Shown: in pieces, positions 53,547 through 62,399 of the stretch
Layout: every line of letters begins with the position of its first letter
Position numbering within the stretch: the first letter of the stretch is position 1
Assembly (NCBI RefSeq): GCF_049801075.1
Contig: NZ_JBNAGG010000001.1
Location: 372,001-436,000 of the forward strand
Source of the DNA: Maritalea sp049801075
GTDB taxonomy: Bacteria; Pseudomonadota; Alphaproteobacteria; Rhizobiales; Devosiaceae
DNA length: 64,000 nucleotides
Reading direction: 5' to 3'
Translations under genes and position numbers: made by a program
The notes under the pieces: model-generated
The model's input: only the letters and a program-made list of their open reading frames with translations
What the model was told of the DNA's origin: nothing
Databases searched by the model: none

Positions 53547-54454
53547 TAGAAATAGCCCTCTTGTTTTTTCTTCTCCATTGACCCGGCCTGATCACTATCG
53601 ATCAAGCGCCCTTCCCGCTCAGACGTGCGTGAGGCGTTCATCTCCATAATGATCTCGGGCAAGGTAGCGGCTTCTGATTCAATCGCGCCAGTGAGCGGAT
53701 AGCAGCCAAGGGTTCTAAACCGCACCATTTTTTCTTGCGGTGTTTCGCCTTCATTGAGCGGCAAGCGTTCATCATCGACCATGATCAAGGTGCCAGAGCG
53801 CTCTACCACCGGGCGCGGCTTGGCTAGATAAAGCGATGGGATTTCAATTTCTTCTTTGTAGATATAGGTCCAGATATCCAGCTCGGTCCAATTGGACAGT
53901 GGGAACACACGCATGCTTTCACCCGGTGAGATACGCGTGTTGAATAAGCGCCAAAGTTCTGGCCGCTGGTTTTTCGGGTCCCACGCATGTTGGGCATTGC
54001 GGTGCGAGAACACCCGTTCCTTGGCGCGAGACTTTTCTTCATCCCGCCGTGCTCCGCCAATCGCTGCATCATATTGGCCAGCATTGAGCGCCTGGCGCAG
54101 GGCCACGGTTTTCATAATGTCAGTGTAACGTGCAGAGCCATGGTCAAACGGATTGATGTTTTCCGCCACACCTTCTTGGTTGGTGTGGGTGATCAAATCA
54201 AAACCATATTGCTCGGCCATGCGATCGCGAAAGGCGATCATTTCGCGGAACTTAAAAGTGGTATCCACATGCAAAAGCGGAAATGGAATCTTCGAGGGGA
54301 AAAACGCCTTGCGCGCCACATGCAGCAAAACACTTGAATCCTTGCCAATCGAATACATCATCACCGGCCGCTCAAAACTGGCCGCGACCTCGCGAAAAAT
54401 CTCAATACTCTCCGCTTCCAAAGCGTCAAGGTGACTGTGACGTATTTCTGGCAT
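53546..54454 (-). CDS. cysD: sulfate adenylyltransferase subunit 2
   Basis: CysD is the PP-loop ATP pyrophosphatase subunit that forms APS from ATP and sulfate. The 302-residue protein shows MMYSIGKDSSVLLHVARKAF, the conserved GGARRDEEKSRAKERVFS and YPLTGAIESEAATLPEII. The ATG at 54454 gives the family start; the frame running to 54628 is unsupported. A ten-base palindrome (TGTTTAAACA, 54469-54478) lies 15 bases upstream. Confidence 0.95.
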   Translation of the reverse strand: MPEIRHSHLDALEAESIEIFREVAASFERPVMMYSIGKDSSVLLHVARKAFFPSKIPFPLLHVDTTFKFREMIAFRDRMAEQYGFDLITHTNQEGVAENINPFDHGSARYTDIMKTVALRQALNAGQYDAAIGGARRDEEKSRAKERVFSHRNAQHAWDPKNQRPELWRLFNTRISPGESMRVFPLSNWTELDIWTYIYKEEIEIPSLYLAKPRPVVERSGTLIMVDDERLPLNEGETPQEKMVRFRTLGCYPLTGAIESEAATLPEIIMEMNASRTSEREGRLIDSDQAGSMEKKKQEGYF

Positions 54455-54468
54455 AATTAAAGTCCGCT

Positions 54469-54478
54469 TGTTTAAACA
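54469..54478. promoter_or_regulatory. TGTTTAAACA palindrome upstream of cysD
   Basis: A perfect ten-base palindrome lies 15 bases before the cysD start, where a repressor would block transcription or translation start. No regulator can be named. Confidence 0.3.
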
Positions 54479-54668
54479 GACTTCAAAATAATTAGCGCGC
54501 AACGACAAAACAAGCAGTAAATTCAAAGGTTTATGACTGCATATGTCGATTTTTCGCGCAGCCCATCTTCCATGGTTTTTTGCTCTAGCGCGCATAAAGA
54601 TCAGGAAAATCATTTCGCGCAAATTCACTTTATACGGGTAAACTATTTCCCCACTGGATATGCCTTGA

Positions 54669-54846
54669 AAAGTGGTGACGGTTGAGGCGACCGCACTTTA
54701 AAAGCAAAGATTGGCGCAATGAGATTTTTGCGTTTTCGAGCCATATTAGTTTTTTCGCATTGTCTTATTGGCGAAATGGAAAAAGGCTTTTCTTTTCTTC
54801 ACTCTAGGCTTGATCAGCGCTCTGCTTCTCCTTAGTTTTGAGCCTA
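54669..54846 (+). promoter_or_regulatory. structured 5' leader of cysteine synthase (candidate riboregulator)
   Basis: Four stems can be drawn on the plus strand upstream of cysK. The first (54669-54699) pairs AAAGTG with CACTTT and, past a GTGA bulge, CGGT with ACCG around TGAGGCG. The second (54715-54732) pairs CGCAA with TTGCG and is followed by TTTT, like a weak terminator. The third (54753-54776) pairs TTTCGC with GCGAAA. The fourth pairs TAGGCT (54805-54810) with AGCCTA (54841-54846). The order aptamer-like stem then terminator-like stem suggests attenuation. I match it to no known riboswitch class. The divergent cysD start lies over 200 bases away. Confidence 0.4.
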
Positions 54847-54866
54847 ACACACCAGAGGATTTTCCA

Positions 54867-55928
54867 ATGACAGAGCATAATGACATGCACAAAGATATTC
54901 TGGGCGCGATTGGCAACACGCCACTTATTCGCTTGAACGCCGTTTCTGAAGCAACGGGCTGCGAAATTTGGGGCAAGGCTGAATTTTTGAACCCCGGTCA
55001 GTCTGTGAAAGACCGGGCCGCGCTTTATATTGTGCGTGATGCAGAGCGCAAAGGCTTGTTGAAGTCCGGCGGCACAATTGTGGAAGGCACTGCGGGTAAC
55101 ACAGGTATCGGCCTTTCCATGGTGGCGAACGCTTTGGGCTATAAATCTGTCATCGTTATTCCAGAGACCCAATCAAAAGAGAAAAAAGATTCTCTTCGCT
55201 TGGCTGGCGCCACACTGATTGAGGTGCCTGCAAAGCCTTATAAGAACCCGAACAATTATGTGAAGGTTTCAGGCCGCCTCGCTGAAAAACTGGCGAACGA
55301 ATTGCCTGAAGGGGCGATTTGGGCCAATCAATTTGACAATGTGGCCAACCGTCAAGCGCACATCGAGACCACCGGCCCTGAAATCTTTGAGCAAACTGGT
55401 GGCAAAGTTGACGGGTTTATTTGTGCCGTTGGCTCCGGCGGCACGTTGGCGGGTGTGTCGCATGCGCTTAAAGAACGCAATAGAGACATTCAAATTGGCT
55501 TGGCTGACCCGATGGGGGCTGCGCTTTATAGTTTTTACACCAGTGGTGAATTTGCCTCGCAAGGCGGTTCGATCACCGAAGGCATTGGCCAAGGCCGGAT
55601 TACGGCAAACCTCGATGGTTTCAAGCCGGACCACGCCTATCAAATCTCTGATGCGGAAGCCCTGCCCTATATCTTCGATCTGTTACAGGATGAAGGCATT
55701 TGCTTGGGTGGCTCTAGCGCGATCAACATCGCTGGCGCGGTGAAACTTGCGCGTGACTTGGGACCGGGCAAAACCATTGTCACCATTCTTTGTGACTATG
55801 GCAATCGCTACCAATCAAAGCTCTATAATCCAATGTTTTTGCGGGAGAAGGACTTGCCAGTGCCTGAATTCTTGAGCCACACTCATGAAATTGACATGAG
55901 TACGGTTTTTGAGAATGACGCAGACTGA
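54867..55928 (+). CDS. cysK: cysteine synthase A
   Basis: This PLP enzyme makes cysteine from O-acetylserine and sulfide. The 353-residue protein has IGNTPLIRLN, the PLP lysine in GQSVKDRAALYIV, EGTAGNTGIGLSMVANALGYK, and the PLP phosphate loop GSGGTLAG. It is longer than the 310-320 residues of enterobacterial CysK because of a C-terminal extension ending in LSHTHEIDMSTVFEN. The ATG at 54867 has AGAGGAT upstream. The frame is open back to a TTG at 54768 with a hydrophobic stretch, which is judged non-coding leader. It overlaps alaX by 14 bases. Confidence 0.93.
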   Translation: MTEHNDMHKDILGAIGNTPLIRLNAVSEATGCEIWGKAEFLNPGQSVKDRAALYIVRDAERKGLLKSGGTIVEGTAGNTGIGLSMVANALGYKSVIVIPETQSKEKKDSLRLAGATLIEVPAKPYKNPNNYVKVSGRLAEKLANELPEGAIWANQFDNVANRQAHIETTGPEIFEQTGGKVDGFICAVGSGGTLAGVSHALKERNRDIQIGLADPMGAALYSFYTSGEFASQGGSITEGIGQGRITANLDGFKPDHAYQISDAEALPYIFDLLQDEGICLGGSSAINIAGAVKLARDLGPGKTIVTILCDYGNRYQSKLYNPMFLREKDLPVPEFLSHTHEIDMSTVFENDAD

Positions 55929-56652
55929 TTTTCTTTTTCGTGAAGATGCTTACCTAACAACTGCTGCCGCCACGATCTCGTTTATCAACGAGGATGGCGG
56001 CATCATTTTAGATCGCTCAAACTTCTATGCTACTTCCGGCGGTCAGCCCGGTGACAGTGGCTTTTTGGAGCGCGAGAATGGCGATAAGATCGCCATCACC
56101 ACCTGCGTACATCCCGATAGGAATAAAACCCAATGTCTTTTGGTGCCTGAGATTTCCGAGCATGGTCTGCAGCCCGGCGAGCAGATCACCGCGCATATTG
56201 ATTGGGACAATCGCTATAAATTGATGCGTATGCACACAGCACTGCATTTGCTTTCTGTTGTCATTCCACTGCCTGTCACAGGCGGCTCAATCGGCGCTGC
56301 AAAGTCGCGATTGGACTTTCAGATGCCAGAACCGCCAGAGGATAAGGACGCATTGGCAGAACAGCTCAATGCCATGATTGAGCGCAATCTGGATGTGCGT
56401 GAGGAATGGATCAGTGAAGAAGAGCTTGAGGCCAATCCCGACCTTGTGAAGACCATGTCAGTTAAGCCACCATCCGGTCAGGGGAAAATACGAATGATCC
56501 GCATATTGGATGGCGATGAAACGATTGACTGGCAGCCTTGTGGTGGCACGCACGTGGCCAACACAGAAGAGATTGGGCTGATGCGTTTGGGTAAAGTAGA
56601 GAAAAAGGGCAAGCAGAATCGCCGCGTAGCGATTCACTTCGCAGACGAATAG
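55915..56652 (+). CDS. alanyl-tRNA editing protein AlaX
   Basis: This is a free-standing trans-editing deacylase that removes Ser (or Gly) from mischarged tRNA-Ala. The 245-residue protein has the AlaRS editing-domain zinc ligands: HTALH in RMHTALHLLSVVIP and CGGTH in QPCGGTHVANTEEIG. The N-terminal half includes ATSGGQPGDSGFL, typical of AlaX-M. The start lies inside the end of cysK, in another frame, so it is co-translated with cysteine synthase. Confidence 0.92.
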   Translation: MTQTDFLFREDAYLTTAAATISFINEDGGIILDRSNFYATSGGQPGDSGFLERENGDKIAITTCVHPDRNKTQCLLVPEISEHGLQPGEQITAHIDWDNRYKLMRMHTALHLLSVVIPLPVTGGSIGAAKSRLDFQMPEPPEDKDALAEQLNAMIERNLDVREEWISEEELEANPDLVKTMSVKPPSGQGKIRMIRILDGDETIDWQPCGGTHVANTEEIGLMRLGKVEKKGKQNRRVAIHFADE

Positions 56653-56653
56653 A

Positions 56654-57013
56654 ATGGGACGTTATCAAGGCTCCTGCCATTGCGGCACCGTCAGATTTGA
56701 AATCGAGAGTGACCTTGCCACCGTGATGAAGTGCGACTGTTCACTGTGCCGCAAGCGGAACGCCGTAATGGTAGATGTTCATAAGGACCATTTCACACTG
56801 ATTTCCGGTGAAGATTCTCTAGGCACCTATCAGTGGAACATGAAGATCGCCAAACATCATTTCTGCACCAAATGCGGCATCTATACTTTTCACCGCAAAC
56901 GGTCCTTGCCGGACCACTATGGGGTAAATCTTTATTGCCTCGACGGCGTCGATTTTGACTCAATCGAGATAGAGCAAGCCTACGGCTCGCAGCTCAGCAG
57001 CGTAGAAAAATAG
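56654..57013 (+). CDS. GFA (CENP-V) family zinc protein
   Basis: This 119-residue protein has the GFA/CENP-V zinc fold: GSCHCGTVRFEI, MKCDCSLCRKRN and HHFCTKCGIYTFH supply the cysteine ligands. The family includes glutathione-dependent formaldehyde-activating enzyme Gfa, but most members have unknown substrates. It starts one base after the alaX stop, completing a cysK-alaX-GFA transcript. It converges with the AapJ-like gene. Confidence 0.9.
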   Translation: MGRYQGSCHCGTVRFEIESDLATVMKCDCSLCRKRNAVMVDVHKDHFTLISGEDSLGTYQWNMKIAKHHFCTKCGIYTFHRKRSLPDHYGVNLYCLDGVDFDSIEIEQAYGSQLSSVEK

Positions 57014-57019
57014 CCAAAT

Positions 57020-58027
57020 CTAGCGGATTGGTGGCGCGTAGTGTAGACCACCTTTGGTCCACAATTCGTTAGTGCCGCGCGGGATCATCAAACCTGAAGT
57101 GTTGCCGAAGTTCCGTTCATAGACTTCACCAAAATTGCCGACATTACGAATGACATCCTGAGCCCATGTTGCGTTAAGGCCAAGAGCTTGGCTAAATTCG
57201 CCATCGAGGCCTAGAAGTCGCCGCATACGTGGGTTTTTGGTTTCGATCATCGTGTCAATATTGCGTGAATTCACACCTAACTCTTCAGCATTGATCATGG
57301 CAAACAACACCCAGCGGACTATGGTCTGCCATTTCATATCGCCTTTGCGGACAACTGGACCCATCGGCTCTTTGCTCAAGCGCTCCGGCAAAATTCGATG
57401 TTGTGAAGGATCAATGGCATTGATCTTAATTTCCTGCAATTTTGAAGCCGCGGCAGTAACAGCATCGCAGATGCCTGCCATGTAAGCGCCAGCTAAGTCA
57501 GCAGCATCCTCCACCATCACTTCTTCATAGGAAATCTGATTATTGAAGAAGAAGCGTTCCAAGGAGATATGACCAAGAGAATCTGCGACCACACATACCG
57601 AAATGTCTTTCAATTCAAGCGCTGAAACCACTTCAGCCTCATTGCGGACCATGATGGCCTGCCCGTCGTAAAATGCGACGCCAGTGTAAACGACACCAAA
57701 TTCATTGTCGCGCAGCAAATTCCAGTATCCATTGCGAGACATCAAATCCACTTCGCCAATGCGCAGTGGAGTCATGCGAAAGTCGCCGTCAAACTCAGCA
57801 AATTCCACACGGTTAGGCTCCGAAAAAATCGCCGCCGACACTGCGCGGCAGAGATCCACATCGAAGCCGGACCAAAACCCATCAACCGACAGGTTGGAAA
57901 AGCCACGGTGCCCTTGGCTGGCGCCACACTTGACGAAGCCGCGCTCACGCACTGTTTCCAGCGTGTCTGCGAACGCCGCTGTGCTCAAACCAAAAAGGAG
58001 CAGCATCAAAGCTAAGAATGTACGCAC
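57020..58027 (-). CDS. second AapJ-like amino-acid binding protein
   Basis: This periplasmic solute-binding protein of a polar amino-acid ABC importer has 335 residues. A signal peptide (cleavage after STAAFA) is followed by DTLETVRERGFVKCG, GFWSGFDVDLCRAVSAAIF, and a C-terminal ELWTKGGLHYAPPIR, all clearly paralogous to AapJ at 61386-62399. The GTG at 58027 is used because the next upstream ATG (58060) lies inside the aapP terminator hairpin. It is downstream of the aap operon but cut off by that terminator, so it probably has its own promoter. Ligand is unknown. Confidence 0.88.
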   Translation of the reverse strand: MRTFLALMLLLFGLSTAAFADTLETVRERGFVKCGASQGHRGFSNLSVDGFWSGFDVDLCRAVSAAIFSEPNRVEFAEFDGDFRMTPLRIGEVDLMSRNGYWNLLRDNEFGVVYTGVAFYDGQAIMVRNEAEVVSALELKDISVCVVADSLGHISLERFFFNNQISYEEVMVEDAADLAGAYMAGICDAVTAAASKLQEIKINAIDPSQHRILPERLSKEPMGPVVRKGDMKWQTIVRWVLFAMINAEELGVNSRNIDTMIETKNPRMRRLLGLDGEFSQALGLNATWAQDVIRNVGNFGEVYERNFGNTSGLMIPRGTNELWTKGGLHYAPPIR

Positions 58028-58044
58028 TTGAACACCTAACACAT

Positions 58045-58071
58045 AAAAAGGCGGCCCCATCGGGCCGCCTT
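58045..58071 (-). terminator. intrinsic terminator of the aap operon
   Basis: AAGGCGGCCC (58048-58057) pairs with GGGCCGCCTT (58062-58071) across a four-base loop; the A run at 58045-58049 provides the U tract on the minus strand. Confidence 0.88.
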
Positions 58072-58129
58072 ATCCATTTCCCCGATAGCTATTCAGCAAA
58101 GCGAATAACCACCGATAAAGCAAGAGCTT

Positions 58130-58924
58130 CTAGTGCAAAATCTGGCTTAGGAACAATTTTGTCCGCTCATGCTGTGGATTATCAAAGAACGCTTCAGGCT
58201 CATTTTGTTCAATAATTTGCCCTTGGTCCATGAAAATCACGCGGTTCGCAACCTGACGGGCAAAGCCCATTTCGTGCGTAACACAAAGCATGGTCATGCC
58301 TGTTTCAGCCAAATTCACCATTACTTCCAGCACTTCCTTGATCATTTCCGGATCAAGCGCCGAAGTGGGCTCGTCGAACAACATGATGTTTGGATTCATG
58401 CACAATGAGCGTGCAATCGCCACACGTTGTTGCTGACCACCAGAAAGCTGACCCGGATATTTTTGGGCCTGCTCAGGGATTTTAACCCGCTCAAGGTAAT
58501 GCATAGCTGTTTTTTCAGCTTCAGCCTTTGGAATACCGCGAACCCACATTGGGGCCAAAGTGCAGTTCTCCATGATGGTCAAATGCGGGAAGAGGTTAAA
58601 GTGTTGGAACACCATGCCCACTTCGCGACGCACTTCATCAATGCGCTTCAAATCTGAAGTTAGCTCAATACCATCAACAATGATTTGGCCTTGCTGATGC
58701 TCTTCCAAACGGTTGATGCAACGAATTAGGGTCGACTTGCCAGAGCCAGACGGCCCCGCAATAACGATCCGCTCACCCTTCATCACTTTGAGGTTGATGT
58801 CTTTCAACACATGAAAATCACCATACCATTTGTTCATGTCATTAATCTCAATAGCAACATCCGTTTCAGACACGGTCATCTTTGAACGATCTACAGAGAT
58901 ATCTTCTTCTTTTACGTCTGACAT
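58130..58924 (-). CDS. aapP: general L-amino acid ABC transporter ATPase
   Basis: This 264-residue ATPase energises the Aap importer. Motifs are Walker A AGPSGSGKSTLIR, Q-loop VFQHFNLFPHLT, signature LSGGQQQRVAIARSL and Walker B IMLFDEPTSALDPEM. It is last of aapJQMP, three bases after aapM, and is followed by a terminator. Confidence 0.95.
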   Translation of the reverse strand: MSDVKEEDISVDRSKMTVSETDVAIEINDMNKWYGDFHVLKDINLKVMKGERIVIAGPSGSGKSTLIRCINRLEEHQQGQIIVDGIELTSDLKRIDEVRREVGMVFQHFNLFPHLTIMENCTLAPMWVRGIPKAEAEKTAMHYLERVKIPEQAQKYPGQLSGGQQQRVAIARSLCMNPNIMLFDEPTSALDPEMIKEVLEVMVNLAETGMTMLCVTHEMGFARQVANRVIFMDQGQIIEQNEPEAFFDNPQHERTKLFLSQILH

Positions 58925-58927
58925 TAT

Positions 58928-60055
58928 TTACTCCTTGTGTCCCGTGTCCAACCGACGTTCCATATAGATGGAATAGCGCGACATACCGAAACAGAAAATC
59001 CAAAAAACAGCCGCGGCAAACAAATAACCCGTTGTTGCCTGGTGCGGTGCTTTCCATTCTACAAGCGCGGAAGTGGCTTGTACCGTGCCCAAAAGGTCGA
59101 ACAGACCCACGATAGATACCAATGAGGTGTCTTTGAACAATGAAATAAAGCTGTTCACAATGCCGGGGATAACGTGTTTCAACGCTTGCGGCAAAATGAT
59201 GAAATACATGGATTTGAAATAATTCAGACCCAATGCATGGGCAGCTTCATATTGTCCTTTGGGCAAGGCTTGCAGACCGCCACGCACCACCTCAGCCATA
59301 TAGGCCGTTTGGAAGAGCGCTACGCCCACAAGAGCACGTAGGATTTTGTCGATTGTTGTGCCTTCAGGCAAGAATAACGGCAACATCACAGATGCCATGA
59401 ACAATACCGTGATCAACGGCACTGCACGCCACAATTCAATAAAGGCAATGGATACGTATTTAACAAATGGCATGTGTGACCGCCGGCCGAGCGCCAAAAC
59501 GACACCCAATGGCAATGACACAACGATACCCACCGATGCGATGATCAGAGTCAGCATCAGGCCGCCCCACTTTTCAGTGGTGACTTCCATCAGACCAAAG
59601 TTACCGCCATTCAGCAGCACGATCGCAAAGATGGGCAAGCCCACAAAGAATGCAATCGCTGAGATGCCTTTAAACGGCAAATCTGGCCACAACAAATGTG
59701 TGATCAATGCAGCAGCAACCACAAATACGAGGTTTGGACGCCAATATTCGGATTCTGGGTAGAAACCATAAATATAGAAATCAAACCGATCGATCACATA
59801 GGCCCAACACGCGCCTGCTTCAGGTGCACGACAAGGTGTACCATCTTCAGCCACGAAAATCGCGTTGCCGATCAAGAAGTTATACAATGTAGGCACTGTC
59901 CAAACCAAAAAGGCCAATGCCAACAATGTCATGATGGTGTTCGGAATGTCGGAGAACAGATTTTTCCGCATCCACCCCACAATACCAGTTTGCGTAACAG
60001 GTGCTGGCAGGTCTGGCGCCATTTCTGTCCGCACATAAGCGAATTTATTCGTCAT
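58928..60055 (-). CDS. aapM: general L-amino acid ABC transporter permease
   Basis: This is a membrane subunit of the Aap importer, 375 residues with about eight hydrophobic segments. The coupling motif EVVRGGLQALPKGQYEAAHALGLNYFKSMYFIILPQA and NSFISLFKDTSLVSIV are typical of HisM-type permeases. It lies between aapQ and aapP. Confidence 0.93.
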   Translation of the reverse strand: MTNKFAYVRTEMAPDLPAPVTQTGIVGWMRKNLFSDIPNTIMTLLALAFLVWTVPTLYNFLIGNAIFVAEDGTPCRAPEAGACWAYVIDRFDFYIYGFYPESEYWRPNLVFVVAAALITHLLWPDLPFKGISAIAFFVGLPIFAIVLLNGGNFGLMEVTTEKWGGLMLTLIIASVGIVVSLPLGVVLALGRRSHMPFVKYVSIAFIELWRAVPLITVLFMASVMLPLFLPEGTTIDKILRALVGVALFQTAYMAEVVRGGLQALPKGQYEAAHALGLNYFKSMYFIILPQALKHVIPGIVNSFISLFKDTSLVSIVGLFDLLGTVQATSALVEWKAPHQATTGYLFAAAVFWIFCFGMSRYSIYMERRLDTGHKE

Positions 60056-60067
60056 AACAGCCTCCCT

Positions 60068-61264
60068 CTACCGCTCTGTCAGCGCAATACGCGCGTTGTA
60101 CCAGTTCATGATGATCGATGTGAGCAATGACAAGGTGAGATACACCGACATCGTCATAAAGATCACTTCCACCGCTTTGCCTGATTGGTTCAGCGCTGTG
60201 CCCATGAACACATTCACAATATCTGGGTAACCAATGGCCACCGCGAGCGATGAGTTTTTGGTCAAGTTCAGATATTGGCTGGTCAAAGGTGGCACAATCA
60301 CCCGCATTGCCTGTGGGATCACCACAAGATTTAGCCGATCATTGTCTTTAAGCCCGAGAGATTGGGCTGCTTCTGTTTGTCCTCTGCTCACCGAAACAAT
60401 GCCAGCCCGTACAATCTCAGCGATAAAGGCTGCTGTGTAGATCACCAAGCCAAACAGCAATGCCACAAATTCTGGAGGCAATTGAATGCCGCCTTGGAAG
60501 TTAAAGCGATTGCGCTCCGGATAGCTTACATCCAACCCAGCACCAGAAACGACCCATGCGATTGCTGGCACAACGATCAATAGACCGATGAACACTGGAA
60601 TATATGGAAAGCGTTCGCCCGTTTTTTCGAGGCGACGAACTGACCAGCGCTGTAAGAAGAAGCCACTAATTAGCACCAGAACCACTGCAATCTGCACCCA
60701 TAGGAATGCAGCATTTGGATTTGGATCTGGGAAATATAGCCCACGATTGTTCAGGAATACCGCGCCACTGATAATTTCCAAGCTATCTCGAACGGACGGC
60801 ATGGATTTCAGCACGGCGAAGTACCAGAAGAACAATTGCAACAGCAATGGAATGTTCCGGATGACTTCAATGTAAATCGTGGCCAGCCGCGCAATGATCC
60901 AGTTGGATGAGAGGCGCGCGACGCCAAGGACAAATCCGAGCATTGTTGCAAGAACAATCCCGGTAATCGCCACCAACAATGTGTTCAATATCCCCACGAT
61001 AAACACATCTAAGTAGGTCGATGAGCGACTATACTCTATGAGAGAAAACCCGATATCAAAACCGGATGTTACACCTAGAAAATCAAAACCAGTTGTTTTG
61101 TTTTGCGCCTGAAGGTTGACGATGGTGTTTTGAACAATCCACCAGCCAAACCCTACAAGCACCAACAGCAACAAGATCTGAAACGCGTAGGACCGGAATT
61201 TTGGGTCGTAAATTAATGATGATAAGCTGCGGCTTTGCTGCAGCTGTTCCTGACTCTTGGCCAT
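60068..61264 (-). CDS. aapQ: general L-amino acid ABC transporter permease
   Basis: This is the second membrane subunit, 398 residues. Its coupling motif EIVRAGIVSVSRGQTEAAQSLGL followed by LVVIPQAMRVIVPPLTSQYLN fits the HisM/GlnP permease family. It is preceded by a hairpin that lies between aapJ and aapQ. Confidence 0.93.
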   Translation of the reverse strand: MAKSQEQLQQSRSLSSLIYDPKFRSYAFQILLLLVLVGFGWWIVQNTIVNLQAQNKTTGFDFLGVTSGFDIGFSLIEYSRSSTYLDVFIVGILNTLLVAITGIVLATMLGFVLGVARLSSNWIIARLATIYIEVIRNIPLLLQLFFWYFAVLKSMPSVRDSLEIISGAVFLNNRGLYFPDPNPNAAFLWVQIAVVLVLISGFFLQRWSVRRLEKTGERFPYIPVFIGLLIVVPAIAWVVSGAGLDVSYPERNRFNFQGGIQLPPEFVALLFGLVIYTAAFIAEIVRAGIVSVSRGQTEAAQSLGLKDNDRLNLVVIPQAMRVIVPPLTSQYLNLTKNSSLAVAIGYPDIVNVFMGTALNQSGKAVEVIFMTMSVYLTLSLLTSIIMNWYNARIALTER

Positions 61265-61338
61265 GGCTACCCTTTTTCTTATTGTTGAGTAGTCTTATTA
61301 GGTGTTTTTCACCTATTGGCGGGCAATGCCCTCCCCCG

Positions 61339-61368
61339 AAAAAATGGCCCGGCGCAATGCGCCGAGCC
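61339..61368 (-). terminator. intercistronic hairpin / partial terminator between aapJ and aapQ
   Basis: GGC...GGCGC pairs with GCGCC...GCC (61346-61368), with an A run at 61339-61344 giving U residues on the minus strand. Such an attenuating or 3'-protecting stem after the binding-protein gene would yield more AapJ than permease, as in other importer operons. Confidence 0.65.
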
Positions 61369-61385
61369 AAACAACTCAATTCGAC

Positions 61386-62399
61386 TTAGCGAATTGGCGG
61401 TGAGTACTGAAGACCACCACGCGTCCAAAGGTCGTTCAATGAACCTGCGCGTTCGATACCGATTGGTGTCACGTTGCGCTGATAGATTTCATCGTAGTTA
61501 CCTGTATGCTTGATGACGCGGTAAGCCCAATCGTCTGAAAGACCGATTGCTTTACCAAACTCACCTTCAACGCCGAGCAAACGACGAACAGATGGGTTTT
61601 CAGAACCAAGCATTTCATCAACGTTTGCTGATGTTACGCCATATTCTTCAGCTTCGAGCAGAGCGAAATATACCCAACGAGAGATATTGAACCACAGGTC
61701 GTCGCCTTGACGTACTGATGGGCCCAATGGCTCTTTTGAGATGATCTCTGGCAAGATTTTGTGCGCATCTGGATCAGCCAATGACAGACGCTCAGCAGCC
61801 AAAGCTGATGAGTCAGTTGTGAACACATCACAACGGCCATCGTCATATGCTTTCACAACTTCATCTTGGTCTTCGAACACAACTGGGTTGTAGTTCATGC
61901 CATTTGTTGCGAAGTAGTCAGCTGCGTTCAACTCTGTTGTTGTACCAGCTTCGATACATACAGCAGCGTCAGACAACTCAAGCGCTGAATTCACGCCAAT
62001 GTCTTTTGGCACCATGAAGCCCTGACCATCATAGAACATTACGCCTGTAAAGGAGATGCCCAAGTTGGTGTCGCGGCTCATTGTCCATGTTGTTGTACGT
62101 GACAACACATCAATTTCACCTGAAGAAAGCGCCGTAAAACGCTCTTTAGATGTCAATGGAGTAAAGCGAACAGCTTCTGGATCATCAAAGATCGCTGCAG
62201 CCATTGCGCGGCAATAGTCTACATCGATACCTGACCAGTTATTGTTTTCATCAGGAGATGCAAAGCCTGGTGTGCTTGGTGCAACACCACACTGCAGGTA
62301 ACCTTTTGCCTGCACATCTTCCAACGTGTCCGCCATTGCTGCTGACGCTGAAAGGCTCAACGCAGCTCCAAGAGCGATTGTTACGATTTTTTTATTCAT
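61386..62399 (-). CDS. aapJ: general L-amino acid ABC transporter binding protein
   Basis: This is the periplasmic receptor of the Aap importer. The 337-residue protein has a signal peptide ending in SASAAMA, then DTLEDVQAKGYLQCGV, NNWSGIDVDYCRAMAAAIF and LWTRGGLQYSPPIR. AAGG precedes the ATG. It is first of aapJQMP and divergent from metC. Confidence 0.95.
   Translation of the reverse strand: MNKKIVTIALGAALSLSASAAMADTLEDVQAKGYLQCGVAPSTPGFASPDENNNWSGIDVDYCRAMAAAIFDDPEAVRFTPLTSKERFTALSSGEIDVLSRTTTWTMSRDTNLGISFTGVMFYDGQGFMVPKDIGVNSALELSDAAVCIEAGTTTELNAADYFATNGMNYNPVVFEDQDEVVKAYDDGRCDVFTTDSSALAAERLSLADPDAHKILPEIISKEPLGPSVRQGDDLWFNISRWVYFALLEAEEYGVTSANVDEMLGSENPSVRRLLGVEGEFGKAIGLSDDWAYRVIKHTGNYDEIYQRNVTPIGIERAGSLNDLWTRGGLQYSPPIR

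Noticed and set aside
54768..54866. N-terminal extension of cysteine synthase with a hydrophobic segment
   Set aside because: It needs a TTG start without a ribosome-binding site, while the ATG at 54867 has AGAGGAT and gives the family N-terminus. A membrane anchor on this enzyme would be unexpected.
58028..58060. Upstream ATG for the second AapJ-like gene
   Set aside because: It lies inside the aap terminator hairpin; the GTG at 58027 yields a normal signal peptide.
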